64,000 bases of DNA. Source: Thiodiazotropha sp040507225. Lineage in GTDB: Bacteria > Pseudomonadota > Gammaproteobacteria > Chromatiales > Chromatiaceae. Position numbers and translations under genes: made by a program. Every line of letters starts with the position of its first letter. Position 1 is the first letter of the stretch. The notes below the pieces were generated by a model. That model had not been told where the DNA came from. It saw only the letters and a program-made list of their open reading frames with translations, and did no database searches. Positions 26,339 to 36,200 of the stretch are shown here, in pieces. Location of the stretch: positions 62,001 to 126,000 of the forward strand of contig JBEVVG010000002.1 in the NCBI GenBank assembly GCA_040507225.1, in the 5' to 3' direction.

Positions 26339-27319
26339 TCAGCCTGTCATCCCCAACTCATTCATCAGATTCTGCTTCAGGCTGTCCCAGTTGTCTTGCT
26401 GCCTGTCACGATAGGCAATCACCCGGTCATTCGCATCGGGCAGGTCGGAGCTCATACCCAGGACACTCTGCACGATTGAGTCCGTATCATTCTCAGTGTA
26501 CTGAGCCGCATCTTCAAAGTAGGCTCTGAGCACTTTTGTATCCGAGAGGATCAGTGGCTTGCCCACCGAAATCGACTCATAGGCACCGCACACCAGGCAA
26601 TCCTCCCGCTTCGTCAGATCGATGATGCAGTCACTGCTGACCAACAGCTGATCAAACTCCTGGTTGGAAATGAAACCCGTGAGAATCACATTCGGCGGGA
26701 TCTCGAAAGGCAGGCCCGCAGCCTTGCCTTTGTCATTCCCCGTGACGTAAAGAACCATGTCATCCGGCAGCTTTGAAAACGCCTGGATCACCTCTTCATA
26801 AGGTTCATCTTCTGCCCACGTGCAAATCAGGAGAAAGTTGAGCCTGCCCTTCAACTTTGCAATCTCCCCGACTTCGATTTCGGGAAAAGGATCGGGCAGG
26901 ATTGATGCACACCCCCCCCGGCTGTTTACGTACTGTTTCAGGGAATCATTCGTCACGATGGTCAGGAAGGCATTGCGAAACAGAAACCCGGCCCAGCGAT
27001 TCGCCCAGGCCACGCGACCTTCGAATGGATAGACCCCGGCATTGTGCGCATCGATGACGACTTTCTTGTGCATGATTTTGCCGTACAAAACAGCAAACGT
27101 AGCCAGAATTATCGAAGGATTCTGAGCGAATATGATCCCGGGTCTTTTGCTCAGAAAAATCCACAGAGTCCTGGACAACAGGACTGGATAACGTAGCAGT
27201 CGGTGGATCTTTGCATCGAGTTGAAACAACTCAACGCCAAGCGCCTTGCTCAGCGACTTGTTCCGACGTTGATCCTCCCATGTAATCCACAGCGCATTGT
27301 TCATCGGTCGCCAACTCAC
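26339..27319 (-). CDS. GT-B glycosyltransferase (family 4-like)
   Basis: A 326-residue cytoplasmic protein with the two Rossmann-like halves of a GT-B glycosyltransferase. The N-terminal half has IIFAQNPSIILATFAVLYGK and VVIDAHNAGVYPFEGR. The C-terminal half has LLICTWAEDEPYEEVIQAF, VLYVTGNDKGK, IPPNVILTGFISNQEFDQLL and an E-rich donor-binding segment CGAYESISVGKPLIL. Such enzymes move a sugar from a nucleotide-sugar onto a lipid, saccharide or protein. There are no other polysaccharide genes nearby, so it is an orphan, probably acquired. GTG at 27319 or ATG at 27304 could be the start. Confidence 0.82.
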   Translation of the reverse strand: MSWRPMNNALWITWEDQRRNKSLSKALGVELFQLDAKIHRLLRYPVLLSRTLWIFLSKRPGIIFAQNPSIILATFAVLYGKIMHKKVVIDAHNAGVYPFEGRVAWANRWAGFLFRNAFLTIVTNDSLKQYVNSRGGCASILPDPFPEIEVGEIAKLKGRLNFLLICTWAEDEPYEEVIQAFSKLPDDMVLYVTGNDKGKAAGLPFEIPPNVILTGFISNQEFDQLLVSSDCIIDLTKREDCLVCGAYESISVGKPLILSDTKVLRAYFEDAAQYTENDTDSIVQSVLGMSSDLPDANDRVIAYRDRQQDNWDSLKQNLMNELGMTG

Positions 27320-27869
27320 ATAATCTTGTCAGTTATTGTTTGTATTTCGACACTTACAGGGAAAACCATCCCCGGCTAAGGCCCTGTCCGGCCTATGATA
27401 GCACTGAGAAGTTGGGCAGAAACAGGCCGATTCAGGACCCCCAACCACTTAAATCCTGAAATACAACGGCTCAGGCCAAGATCATCCACTCCTGACTGAA
27501 ATCGTCCAGCTCATCAAACGGTTGTTATGCGGACATCCTTATCGCTAATGAAACGACCGCAATCACCCGCCGAACACCCATGGCGGTAACCGTTTTGCAC
27601 GGGCTGTGTGGATTTGAATGGAAATAATTAACCCGGCTTTAACCCTCGGTGCGCAGATATGCTGGGGAACGGCTTTAGCACCAGTGACAACCGGCTCTTC
27701 CCTCGTGATGAATGCATCTGATGGGTAAACCGCACCCATGCGTTTCGATTTGCATTTACGGGGTGTTTGTAATCAGACCACCAGAGGGAAGCCTCAGGCC
27801 TGCCCGGGGCAGGCCATGCAGGATCAATGATTCAGAAATGAATCCTGTGCCGGATCAGTGATCCTGGAA
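27320..27869. other. 550-base region without a recognised gene
   Basis: No open frame with family support and no RNA gene seen. It contains the upstream region of the glycosyltransferase and the downstream region of the PstS-like gene, both on the minus strand. Nothing else is recognisable. Confidence 0.5.
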
Positions 27870-28769
27870 TCAGGAGCTCGATGCCAGCGACTCCTTCACA
27901 AACGCTTTCCAGCGGTCGATGCGTTTCTGTATCAGCAGCATCCCGTCGAAATAGGGCACAACCCGGTTATTACGAATCACATTCCTGCCATCCGGGCCCA
28001 GGGCGAACTGGATAAAGCGACTGGACTCCTCGCTGTTCACCGAACTCTTGTTATGTACCAGGTAGAGGGGCCGGTAAAGGATATAGTTTCCGGTTCGGAT
28101 ATTTTCGAAACTCGGTTCCAACCCTTCCAGCCTGAGGATCTTGAAATCCCGCTTGTGGGCACTTGCGATACCGGTGACGGCGATCGCATTGGGATTCTTT
28201 TCGACATCCTTTTCCAGGGGGCCGGAGGAGGGGAACACATGTTTGCTTTTGAATGCCACGTCCGGGTCATCGAACAGGTGCTGACGCAATGTGTAACCAA
28301 CGCCTGAAATCTTTCCTTCACGAATCAGTAACTCCACCGCCTGATCGTTCCCGCCCAGCTGTTTCCAGTTACTGATTTTCCCCAGGTAGAGGCTTCGCAG
28401 CTGTTTCAGGCTGATCGAATCCACCGGGTTCGACTTGTGTACCACCACCACCAGGGCATCCCAGGCCACCGGAATCATGTTGGCACCCGCCTCTTCACGG
28501 CTACCATTGAGTCTGAAACGGCAGGCACCGCCAATATCCGCCTGCTTGCTGGTAACTTCACGGATGCCTTTGGTGGCGCCGCCACCGGAAATGGAGATAT
28601 CGACACCGGTCTTCTGCTTGTAGGCCGCGGCCAGGTCCGCCATGAAGGCGTTTCGGGTGATGCCGCAACCCACCCAGGTGAGTTCTACGGCCTGCGCCGC
28701 GACCGGCAGGAGCAGCAGCAGGAAAATTCGAGAAAAGTATTGAACGCGCAAAGTAACCACCCTTTTCAC
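27870..28769 (-). CDS. PstS-like phosphate-type substrate-binding protein
   Basis: A 299-residue protein with a signal peptide (FSRIFLLLLLPVAAQAVE). The mature part follows the PstS-like family: WVGCGITRNAFMADLAAAYK, ISGGGATKGIREVTSKQADIG, MIPVAWDALVVVVHKSNPV, LRSLYLGKISNWKQLGG. It should bind phosphate or a similar oxyanion in the periplasm. No pstCAB genes are adjacent, so it may be a sensor or an accessory protein. The frame opens at GTG 28769; a TTG about 18 bases further in sits better behind an AAAAGG ribosome-binding site and would still give a full signal peptide. Confidence 0.8.
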   Translation of the reverse strand: MKRVVTLRVQYFSRIFLLLLLPVAAQAVELTWVGCGITRNAFMADLAAAYKQKTGVDISISGGGATKGIREVTSKQADIGGACRFRLNGSREEAGANMIPVAWDALVVVVHKSNPVDSISLKQLRSLYLGKISNWKQLGGNDQAVELLIREGKISGVGYTLRQHLFDDPDVAFKSKHVFPSSGPLEKDVEKNPNAIAVTGIASAHKRDFKILRLEGLEPSFENIRTGNYILYRPLYLVHNKSSVNSEESSRFIQFALGPDGRNVIRNNRVVPYFDGMLLIQKRIDRWKAFVKESLASSS

Positions 28770-28956
28770 TAGGTCATATTGCGTTCAATATAGACAAGAA
28801 TGTTGAAATCTCCCAAATAAACAGAACCGCGTTCTTTTATCACGGGGAATCGTTACAAAAGTATGACCCACTGCTCAATCCTGGTGCGATTGCAGCAAAG
28901 AAATCATCCGTACAGGCCGCTTCCAATACTCGATAAAGCCATTTCAGAAACACGAC

Positions 28957-29553
28957 ATGTACATAAAATTCCTTATTCTATCGTTGCTTACGCTTCTGAC
29001 CTCGATCTCGGTCTGCGGGGAGATCCCGCGCGACAGACCCCCTCCGGAGATCGCCCAGAGTCTGCCGGGTGGGGATTTCCAGCTGCATTCGAGTCGTGGG
29101 GATTTTTCCCTGAGCCAATACAAAGGCAAGGTGGTGCTGCTCTATTTCGGCTACACCCAGTGTCCGGATGTCTGCCCCACCTCGCTCGCCATCCTGACCC
29201 AGGCACTGAATGGACTGAACCCGGAAGAGTTGGAGTCCGTGCGGGGTGTGTTTGTCAGTGTCGATCCGAAGCGGGACAGCTACCAGAGACTCGATGACTA
29301 CACCCGTTACTTTCATCCCAACCTGATCGGTGTCACCGGGAACGATGATGAAGTGGCAGGCGTGGCGCAACAGTACGGCGCTCAGTACCGGGCGGTCAGC
29401 CTGGAGGGGTCGGGCATGGGGTATGCGGTGGATCACTCTGCGGTGACCTACCTGATCACCCAGGACGGTGAACTTCGCTTCGCCTTTCCCCACGAAACAC
29501 CGGCTTTCGTGATTCTTGAAGCGATCCGTTATCAGCTGGAGCAGGAGTCCTGA
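28957..29553 (+). CDS. SCO1/SenC copper chaperone
   Basis: A 198-residue protein with an N-terminal signal or anchor (FLILSLLTLLTSISVCG). The thioredoxin fold carries the copper-binding motif CPDVCP (Cys69, Cys73) and the distal His160 (VDHSAVTYLI). SCO proteins deliver copper to the CuA site of cytochrome c oxidase or act as periplasmic thiol reductases. The internal cysteine at the end of the hydrophobic segment could make it a lipoprotein. No oxidase genes lie nearby; it is a single gene divergent from the PstS-like gene. Confidence 0.9.
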   Translation: MYIKFLILSLLTLLTSISVCGEIPRDRPPPEIAQSLPGGDFQLHSSRGDFSLSQYKGKVVLLYFGYTQCPDVCPTSLAILTQALNGLNPEELESVRGVFVSVDPKRDSYQRLDDYTRYFHPNLIGVTGNDDEVAGVAQQYGAQYRAVSLEGSGMGYAVDHSAVTYLITQDGELRFAFPHETPAFVILEAIRYQLEQES

Positions 29554-29900
29554 TTCAGGGTTCTGATCGCAGATCGGCCTGGGTCATCGGGTTTGACCGC
29601 CGTCTCCAGTTCATGACATTCCCGGAGTGAAACAGCCATCCAGCTGCCTCGACTTGACGTGAAAAACAACCCCAAATTCAACCATGCTCAGCCGATGCAA
29701 CGGTTGTTTACTTTGCAGTAGTTATTCTAAAAAAAACAAATTCAGGCAGTAAATTAGGGAGATAACAAACAATTTTCGTTGATATTGTGTAATATTGTCG
29801 GAAGGTATGCCATTGGGTTGATGCTCCAGACCCGGTGAATTCTTGAGCACAGGAAGTGGAGGGTGTTCCATTAATTTCAGCAACCGACGAGACTGTCAAT
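29554..29900. other. Intergenic region before the IPTL-CTERM-like gene
   Basis: About 350 AT-rich bases with no gene. TTGATA at 29779-29784 could be a -35 element, but the -10 partner is weak. An in-frame GTG at 29856 would lengthen the next protein without a signal peptide and is not favoured. Confidence 0.45.
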
Positions 29901-30437
29901 ATGAGCAAATTCGCACGCTATATCCTAACTTTATTTGCACTACTTCTCTCCAATTACTCTCACGCCACTCTGAACAATATTGTCGTACAGGCTAACGGTT
30001 CAGCCGGCCCCATTACCGTAGCACCCTCTTCCCTGGTCACCGTTGTCATTACCGCCGATGTTCTCAACGACGCACCCTCTGTGTTACCGGTCGCATGGGC
30101 ATCCACGATATGGGATTTCGTAGGTGACGCCGGCAACACGGGTTGCTCTGCCCAACCGGAACCTGATGTCGTTCCGGCCCCACTGGCGACGCTGCCCGGC
30201 ACCGCAAACATCGGCCTAACCGCACCCGCGACACCCGGTACCTACACGCTTGTTACAGCCGCCTATGAAAATGCCGGCTGCGCCGGGCCAATACAGGGCC
30301 TGACCCCCGTCACAGTCAATGTGGTGCTACCAGTGGTCACTCCTGTCCCGACCGTCTCCCAATGGGTCCTGATACTTATCGCAATCGGGGTATCCGTGAT
30401 CGGCATGAGAAAAATCATGCGTAATCGCCTACAGTAA
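29901..30437 (+). CDS. Small exported protein with IPTL-CTERM-like sorting signal
   Basis: A 178-residue protein with a signal peptide (YILTLFALLLSNYSHA) and an Ala/Pro/Val/Thr-rich beta-type body of immunoglobulin-like spacing (NIVVQANGSAGPITVAPSS). The C-terminus is PVPTVSQWVLILIAIGVSV followed by the basic end MRKIMRNRLQ. That tripartite tail (PxPT-x-x-x-W, hydrophobic helix, Arg cluster) is the IPTL-CTERM sorting signal of exosortase-type systems, here with Val in place of Leu. Such proteins are processed at the membrane and surface-located. The processing enzyme is not in the window. The ATG at 29901 is chosen for its signal peptide. Confidence 0.78.
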   Translation: MSKFARYILTLFALLLSNYSHATLNNIVVQANGSAGPITVAPSSLVTVVITADVLNDAPSVLPVAWASTIWDFVGDAGNTGCSAQPEPDVVPAPLATLPGTANIGLTAPATPGTYTLVTAAYENAGCAGPIQGLTPVTVNVVLPVVTPVPTVSQWVLILIAIGVSVIGMRKIMRNRLQ

Positions 30438-30445
30438 GCCGCCCC

Positions 30446-30500
30446 CGGCTGACCCGATGCAATCCCCTGGGTAATCCAGGCAACCAAATCGGGTCAGCCG
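30446..30500. terminator. Inverted repeat after the IPTL-CTERM-like gene
   Basis: CGGCTGACCCGAT (30446-30458) pairs perfectly with ATCGGGTCAGCCG (30488-30500); inside, CCTGG and CCAGG (30466-30480) form a second stem. It begins 9 bases after the stop codon. It lacks a T-run and could equally be a REP-like repeat; CGGGT-type hairpins recur near 50.3 kb. Confidence 0.55.
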
Positions 30501-30734
30501 AAACCGAGGCCTCTGCTTGTGTCTTCACATTCGACGCATGGGTTGATGCTTGGGCGGAATCCCTGCATGGCATCTGAAGATTTACACCACAGGCTATACC
30601 TGATCCGGAATAATGCTGGGATGCTGCCAGGCCGAGCCACCCGGGATATATGATGCCGCTTCGTCCGCTACCGCTGGGCCAGGTCGTGTCGGTACAGTCC
30701 TACGCTCGCATGCCTTGCCATTGGCGCTAGTGTG

Positions 30735-30772
30735 CGGCTGAGAGTTACCGAATTTACCGAGCGGGCCACTAG
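30735..30772 (+). repeat. Family B short repeat, copy 2
   Basis: Reads CGGCTGAGAGTTACCGAATT, then TACCGAGCGGGCCACTAG. It is preceded by GCTAGTGTG, so the TAGTG end is also present. Compared with copy 1 the core differs at two positions (GAGAGTTACC versus GGGAGTTATC). It ends 4 bases before the stop codon of the DsrE-like gene on the minus strand. Confidence 0.8.
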
Positions 30773-30776
30773 CAGT

Positions 30777-31262
30777 TCAGGGTTTGATGTAGGTGTAACC
30801 CTGTGCCTGGAGTTTGGCCAGTTCAGCCACGCCGCTGGGCACGATATCCGCTTGATCCACATCGTAGAGATCAGCCGCAACGTCCACGTTGCGTCCTTTC
30901 ACCGTGTTCTGACAGACTTGAAAGGAGACCCCCTGGGATTTCAGCCCGTCGATACGCGCGGTCATTGTATCCGACGCATTGGCATGGGCGAACTTGGGCA
31001 GTTTTGCCAGGGAATCAGGATAGATCAGGAGCGCCAGTCCGTTCCCGTGCAACACCACTTTCAGATCCAGGTTTTCAGCACCCACCGCGTTGATGTGGTT
31101 CTGAATGTTACGCATCGCGCCCGTCTGCAGTTTGGGGTCGTCATAATTGATGTGGTAAACCACTTTCTGCTTGCCGTAACCCTCCATGGCCGAAACCAGT
31201 GGTACCACCATGAACATGCCGATCAAGAGCATGACAAGAGACCGATTCATCGAGATTTTCAC
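30777..31262 (-). CDS. Periplasmic DsrE-like family protein
   Basis: A 161-residue protein with a signal peptide (SLVMLLIGMFMVVPLVSA) and a DsrE/DsrF-type fold: KVVYHINYDDPKLQTGAMRN, NLDLKVVLHGNGLALLI, and a single conserved cysteine in FQVCQNTVKG. Cytoplasmic DsrEFH relays sulfur in sulfur oxidisers; exported single-domain relatives are frequent in these organisms but their role is not established. The GTG start at 31262 is chosen because AGGAGG lies 7 bases before it; an ATG 12 bases later is too far from it. A family B repeat begins just after its stop. Confidence 0.8.
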   Translation of the reverse strand: MKISMNRSLVMLLIGMFMVVPLVSAMEGYGKQKVVYHINYDDPKLQTGAMRNIQNHINAVGAENLDLKVVLHGNGLALLIYPDSLAKLPKFAHANASDTMTARIDGLKSQGVSFQVCQNTVKGRNVDVAADLYDVDQADIVPSGVAELAKLQAQGYTYIKP

Positions 31263-31320
31263 ACCAATATCCTCCTAAAGTACCCCCTGATTATGGAATT
31301 GTCTGAGGCGGGGGATTGCC

Positions 31321-31386
31321 CAGCGCCTGCGAACACTCATCCCATAGCCCCGGCTGGTGCCATCGGATGAGTGTTCGCAGGCCCTG
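31321..31386. repeat. Family A repeat, 66-bp hairpin version
   Basis: CAGCGCCTGCGAACACTCAT, then CCCATAG, pair with CATCGGATGAGTGTTCGCAG followed by GCCCTG. The arms are variants of the family A end (GCCTG..AACACT.AT). Almost the whole element is one long stem. It lies in the promoter-side gap before the DsrE-like gene. Confidence 0.65.
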
Positions 31387-31569
31387 GCTGAGAGCATAGC
31401 CTCATGTCTGCCAGGGGAACATGGGATAAACAATGGAAATTGTCCGGTTATAACGCCGGCGTCCGGATCAGAAAATGCCCCAACATTTACTGAATCAAAC
31501 TGCGAATCAGGGTTTATAGCCTCTTGTGTATCGGTTACCCTATCACGGAGTAAAACAGGAATTCAGCCG

Positions 31570-31722
31570 ATGGAAGCCTATCCCTTCATTGCTCTCTCCC
31601 TGCTTTTGATGATGGTGGTCGCCGTCGCCGCCCTTTTTCTGGCCGGCAAATCCAGCAAGTCATCCAATTGTGACGACCCAAAAAATCCCACTGAGAAATC
31701 GGACGAGCATAAGTTCTTTTAG
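31570..31722 (+). CDS. Small single-pass membrane protein
   Basis: A 50-residue protein with one membrane segment near the N-terminus (PFIALSLLLMMVVAVAALFL) and a polar, lysine/aspartate-rich C-terminus (SSKSSNCDDPKNPTEKSDEH). The ATG at 31570 is preceded by CAGGA at suitable spacing; the frame is open further upstream but without support. Function unknown. Its stop codon TAG forms the left end of a family A repeat (TTTTAGGGCCTG), so the insertion may have changed the C-terminus. Confidence 0.6.
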   Translation: MEAYPFIALSLLLMMVVAVAALFLAGKSSKSSNCDDPKNPTEKSDEHKFF

Positions 31723-31815
31723 GGCCTGTTAACACTAAGCCCATAGCCCCTGTTGCGCCCCGAAGGAAGTGCCCTTGGGGTACGTCGGAAAAAGTGCTGC
31801 TCCAGGCACCATGCA
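31719..31815 (+). repeat. Family A repeat, left part
   Basis: Starts TTAG then GGCCTGTTAACACTAAGC and CCATAGCCCCTGTTGCGCC. Over about 50 bases it matches the reverse complement of the right half of the 56.5 kb element. The right terminus is missing; a weak counterpart GCAACACAGGG occurs near 31813. The TAG at its edge is the stop codon of the small membrane protein. Confidence 0.75.
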
Positions 31816-31921
31816 ACACAGGGATGGACCTCAAGAATCACATTTTCCTGCCGATACTCAGAGAACAGCCGGCCGATTCCTGGCAGGCTCCCTCAAGACT
31901 TGATTCATCCAGAGCTATCTG

Positions 31922-33247
31922 ATGTTTTGCAGTAAATACCAGGCCAAAATCGAGCAACTCGAATCGGATCTCTATGCCTCGAATTCAGTGGAACAGGCGC
32001 TCAATCGCTCAACGGCCGTAATCACCTTGTCACCTCATGGCGAGATACTCTGCGCCAATGACAATTTCTGTAACCTGATGGGTTACTCAGGCAGCGAACT
32101 GAACGGCCAGCATCATCGCATGCTTTGCGACGAGACCTACGTCAAAAGCCGGGACTATGCAGAGTTCTGGAGTCGCTTGCAGAAAGGCGAATATTTCAGC
32201 GGGACTTTCAAGCGGCTGAACCGACAAGGCAAGGAGGTCTGGCTGGAGGCGACCTATAACCCGGTACTCGACAGAGAGGGTAAGGTCGAGAAAGTCATCA
32301 AACTCGCCCAGGACATCACCGGGCGCGTCCAGCAGGCCGCCAGTCAACAGGCGATGGTCGATGCCATCGAACGCTCCATGGCGGTCATCGAGTTCGACTT
32401 GAATGGCAACGTGCTGCGTGCAAACAACAACTTCCTGCAAGTGATGGGCTACACCCAGAATCAGGTCGTTGGCAGGCATCACCGCATGTTTTGCGCCAGT
32501 GAGTATGCCGCATCGGATGAATATCAACGATTCTGGAAAAACCTCGCCAGCGGCCAGTATGATTCCGGTCAATTCCAACGCCTGGACTCGCGGGGCCAGG
32601 AGATATGGCTGGAGGCCAGCTACAATCCGGTCTTCGACCCGGACGGTACGATCAGCAAAGTCGTCAAGTTCGCCTCGGACATCACCCAACGGGTACTCAT
32701 GCATCGCGCCGAGCAACAGGGGGCCGAGACGGCGTTCCAGGTTGCCCAGGAGACCCGGGAAACCGCCCAGCAGGGTGAGAAGATCATCCTCGACACGGTC
32801 AACAAGATGCACAGCATTGAAAAGGTGGTTGGGCAATCAGCCACCCAACTCGGGAGTCTCACCGCGCAGACCAACAATATCACCTCGATCGTCAATACCA
32901 TCCGTGAAATCGCCGAACAGACCAACCTGCTGGCCTTGAATGCGGCAATTGAAGCGGCTCGCGCCGGCGACCAGGGACGCGGGTTTGCGGTGGTCGCCGA
33001 TGAAGTTCGCTCACTCGCCGATAACACCAGCAAGGCCACCGACGAGATCGCCCAGACCATTCAGAGCGTCAACAGCGAAAGCGCCGCTGTCAGTGAAAGC
33101 ATGCAGCTCGGGCTCACCGAGGTTGACCAGGGTGTCGAACTGGTCAACGGCGCCGGAGATGCCATCAAGCACATGCGGGATGGTGCGGTGCGCGTCGTGG
33201 AGGTGATACAGGAGTTGTCCGAAACTGTCGCCCGATCCGATGGCTGA
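31922..33247 (+). CDS. BdlA-like PAS-PAS chemotaxis transducer
   Basis: A 441-residue soluble protein. Two PAS domains (about 25-140 and 145-260) share the sequence GRHHRMFC or GQHHRMLC and end in DIT. The signalling domain (about 285-441) has QTNLLALNAAIEAARAGDQG and GRGFAVVADEVRSLADNTS. There is no membrane segment. This matches Pseudomonas BdlA, a cytoplasmic chemoreceptor-like protein that links redox or nutrient cues and c-di-GMP to biofilm dispersal. It converges on the large CZB-containing c-di-GMP gene, 52 bases away, which fits a related role but proves nothing. Confidence 0.88.
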   Translation: MFCSKYQAKIEQLESDLYASNSVEQALNRSTAVITLSPHGEILCANDNFCNLMGYSGSELNGQHHRMLCDETYVKSRDYAEFWSRLQKGEYFSGTFKRLNRQGKEVWLEATYNPVLDREGKVEKVIKLAQDITGRVQQAASQQAMVDAIERSMAVIEFDLNGNVLRANNNFLQVMGYTQNQVVGRHHRMFCASEYAASDEYQRFWKNLASGQYDSGQFQRLDSRGQEIWLEASYNPVFDPDGTISKVVKFASDITQRVLMHRAEQQGAETAFQVAQETRETAQQGEKIILDTVNKMHSIEKVVGQSATQLGSLTAQTNNITSIVNTIREIAEQTNLLALNAAIEAARAGDQGRGFAVVADEVRSLADNTSKATDEIAQTIQSVNSESAAVSESMQLGLTEVDQGVELVNGAGDAIKHMRDGAVRVVEVIQELSETVARSDG

Positions 33248-33299
33248 GCATCGATCACGGTAACGGGTCTGTTACACAATTACCTGTCGTCAGGGGTCA

Positions 33300-36200
33300 T
33301 CAGCCCGCCATACTCCTGAGCAGATGATTCATGTTCTCCGCCAACAGGTAGAGTTCACGCAGTTCGTTTTCCGCCTTCTCCCGCTCGCCCGAGTCGACGT
33401 GGTTCACGACCTGTCGCGCCGATTCATGGATCGCACGATGCGCATGGGCAATATGAACATAGCTTGGATTGTCCGCATAGCGGGTCCGGCCTATTCCGGC
33501 ATACCATTGCGCGAACTGACATTCGTGATCATCCAACGGCGGCAGATTGGCCGCATTTTTGTCACGCACGTATTGACTGATGTCCTCCAGCCACAGTTTG
33601 TGGCTGATGATTGCGACATTGGTGTGATAATTCTCCGGGTCCGATGAAAACTCGGAGAGCAGATCTCTCCAGGTATTGGCACTTTGCCATTGCTTCAGCC
33701 AGCGCCGGATATGCTCAGCCTCCATCGGACGCGCAATACCGAAGCCCTGCGCGTAGTTGCAGCCCAGGGACAGGAGAATCATACCAATCTCGATGGACTC
33801 GACACCCTCAGCAACCACCGGTCGCTTGAGCACATCAGCGAGTCGCAGAACCCCCTCCACGATATCCAGATCCCGGGTATCGGTGAGAATTTCCCTGACG
33901 AAATGCTGATCGATCTTGACGATATCGATCGGCAGCCTGTGAAAATAGGTCAGGGACGAATAGCCGGTTCCGAAATCGTCCAGTGAAAACCGGATGCCCA
34001 GTTCGGCACAGGCATTCATCACGGCAATCGCCTTGTCGATATTACCGATGGCAGCGATTTCAAGCATTTCGATTTCCAGCCGTTCGGCAGTCCCTGGAGG
34101 ATAGTGCTTGAGCAACGACGCGAGGAACTCCGCGAATTCGAGCATCTGCATCTGGCGCGGAGAAATATTGATACTGATGCTCAGCGGCATGCCCTGCGCG
34201 GACCATTCGACATGCTGATCCAGGGCATTTCGCGCCACCCACTCGCCCAGGGCCAGCTCCTGCGGCGTATCCTCGATTGCCGGCAGAAAATCAGCGGGAA
34301 AAAGCAATCCGCGCCGGGGATGGTTCCAGCGAATCAACGCCTCCACCCCCGTCACCGTGCCATCGCGAAGATCGATCTTCGGTTGGTAGTGCAGGACCAG
34401 CTGACCGCTGTGCAGCGCAGCATCAAAATCCGCCAGCAGATGTCTCATCTCGAGAACATTCTGATCCCTGATGGGATCATAGATGCGGAATTTTGATTTG
34501 CCTGTGGCTTTGGCCTCGTACATCGCCTGATCCGCATGACGCAACAGGGTTTCCGCGTCGACGTCATCCGTGGGATAGAGGGTGACGCCGATACTCGCGG
34601 AGAGATGCACCCGGTGCGATTCAACGTTGATCGGCACCTGTATGGCGGCAAGCATCCCCTCGACGAGGGTTTCACATTCATACGCCGATTTCAGGCCAGT
34701 CAGCACTACCGCGAATTCATCCCCACCCATGCGGGCCAGACTGTCGCCTTCATGCAGACTCTGCAACAGGTTTTCAGCCAGTTTGACGAGCAGCTTATCT
34801 CCGACCTCATGACCGTAGTGCTCATTGACCGGGGTAAATCCGTCCAGGTCGAAATAGCAGACGCCCACGAGTTGTCCCGTTCGGTGAGCCTGCGCCATGG
34901 CCTGCTGCAAGCGGTCGGACAACAGCGCTCGGTTCGGCAAGCGGGTGAGCACATCATAGTAGGCCATGAACTGTATCTGCTCCTCGGCCCGTTTTCGCTC
35001 GTGAAAATCGTAGGCAAGATTGGCTATCTCGCGCACCAGATCCAGGTCATGCTGGGCGTAGGGGATACTCTTACCGGCGACGCTCATCACCGCCCTCACC
35101 TCAGCATCCCGAATCACCGGCACACAGAGCAGGCGAATGGCACCCAATGACTCGAGGTTCCGCTTGAATCGACCGGCAGGAGACAGCGGTTCGTTGCAAA
35201 TCACCGCCTCCTGGGTCGCCAGGCACTCGGCCACCACATCCGCCTGCAGACGCTGCAACGCCGAACCCTCGAGAAAACGAATATCCCTGAGTGTGCGGGA
35301 AGACCACTCGCGCAACCCTGCGGTTTGCTGGCCGGACTCGACAATCTGAAAATATCCCAGCAGACTGGAGCTGGCCGATTCCGCATCATCGAGCGCGCAA
35401 CGCATCAGGGTTTCACGGCTGTAATCCATGAGGTGATCCGTGAGCAACTGGCGCAACGCGACCAATGCCTGCTCACGCTTGCGAATCGTAATATCCCGGA
35501 AGAAGCAGAAGAACTGGCCGCCCTGTATCGCTGCGTAGCTGACCACTATTTCCACATCCCAGTTTTCACCATTCTTACGCCGGTGCAGCGATTCGAAGAT
35601 GATGCTGCCCTCCGCCATCACGCGGCGTAAATTGCGCTGGACCTCGGGGCCGGATTGAATCGCATCCAGATCCTCGACCAGCATCCCCAGCAGCTCTTCT
35701 CGGGTATAACCGGACATCCGGCAGTAGGCGTCATTGACCTCCCGCAGGCAGCCTTCCGTGTCGATGACCCAATAGCCATCGAGCGTTGTCTGGATCACCG
35801 AGGCGTAGCGCTCCGCAGCCTCCCGCAACGCCACCTGGGTGCGAAGGCTTTCGCTGATATCCTCGACGTTGGCGGCCCGGAACAGTGGCCTGCCCGCCTT
35901 GTCGGTATACACCGTGATATCGAGACGGCATGGAAAGGTGCTGCCGTCCTGACGAACGTGCCGTGTCTCCACCAGAAGGTGGCCGTCCCTGTGCGCCTGT
36001 GAAACGAAGTCGGGTACCTGATGCCGCGCCTCCGGGGCGTACATCTGTAAAACGGGCCTGCCGATCAGAGCATCGATCGCGAACCCGTGCATCCTGGCGA
36101 ATGCGGGATTCACATGGGTGATACATTCCGTGTCCGCATCCACAATCACCATACCCCAGGCGGCATTACGGAAGATGGTGGCAAACCGCCGGATATCATC

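Noticed and set aside
30735..30772. TTACCGA direct repeats considered as a CRISPR-like or iteron array
   Set aside because: Only two units within each family B copy, no regular spacers and no cas or rep gene.
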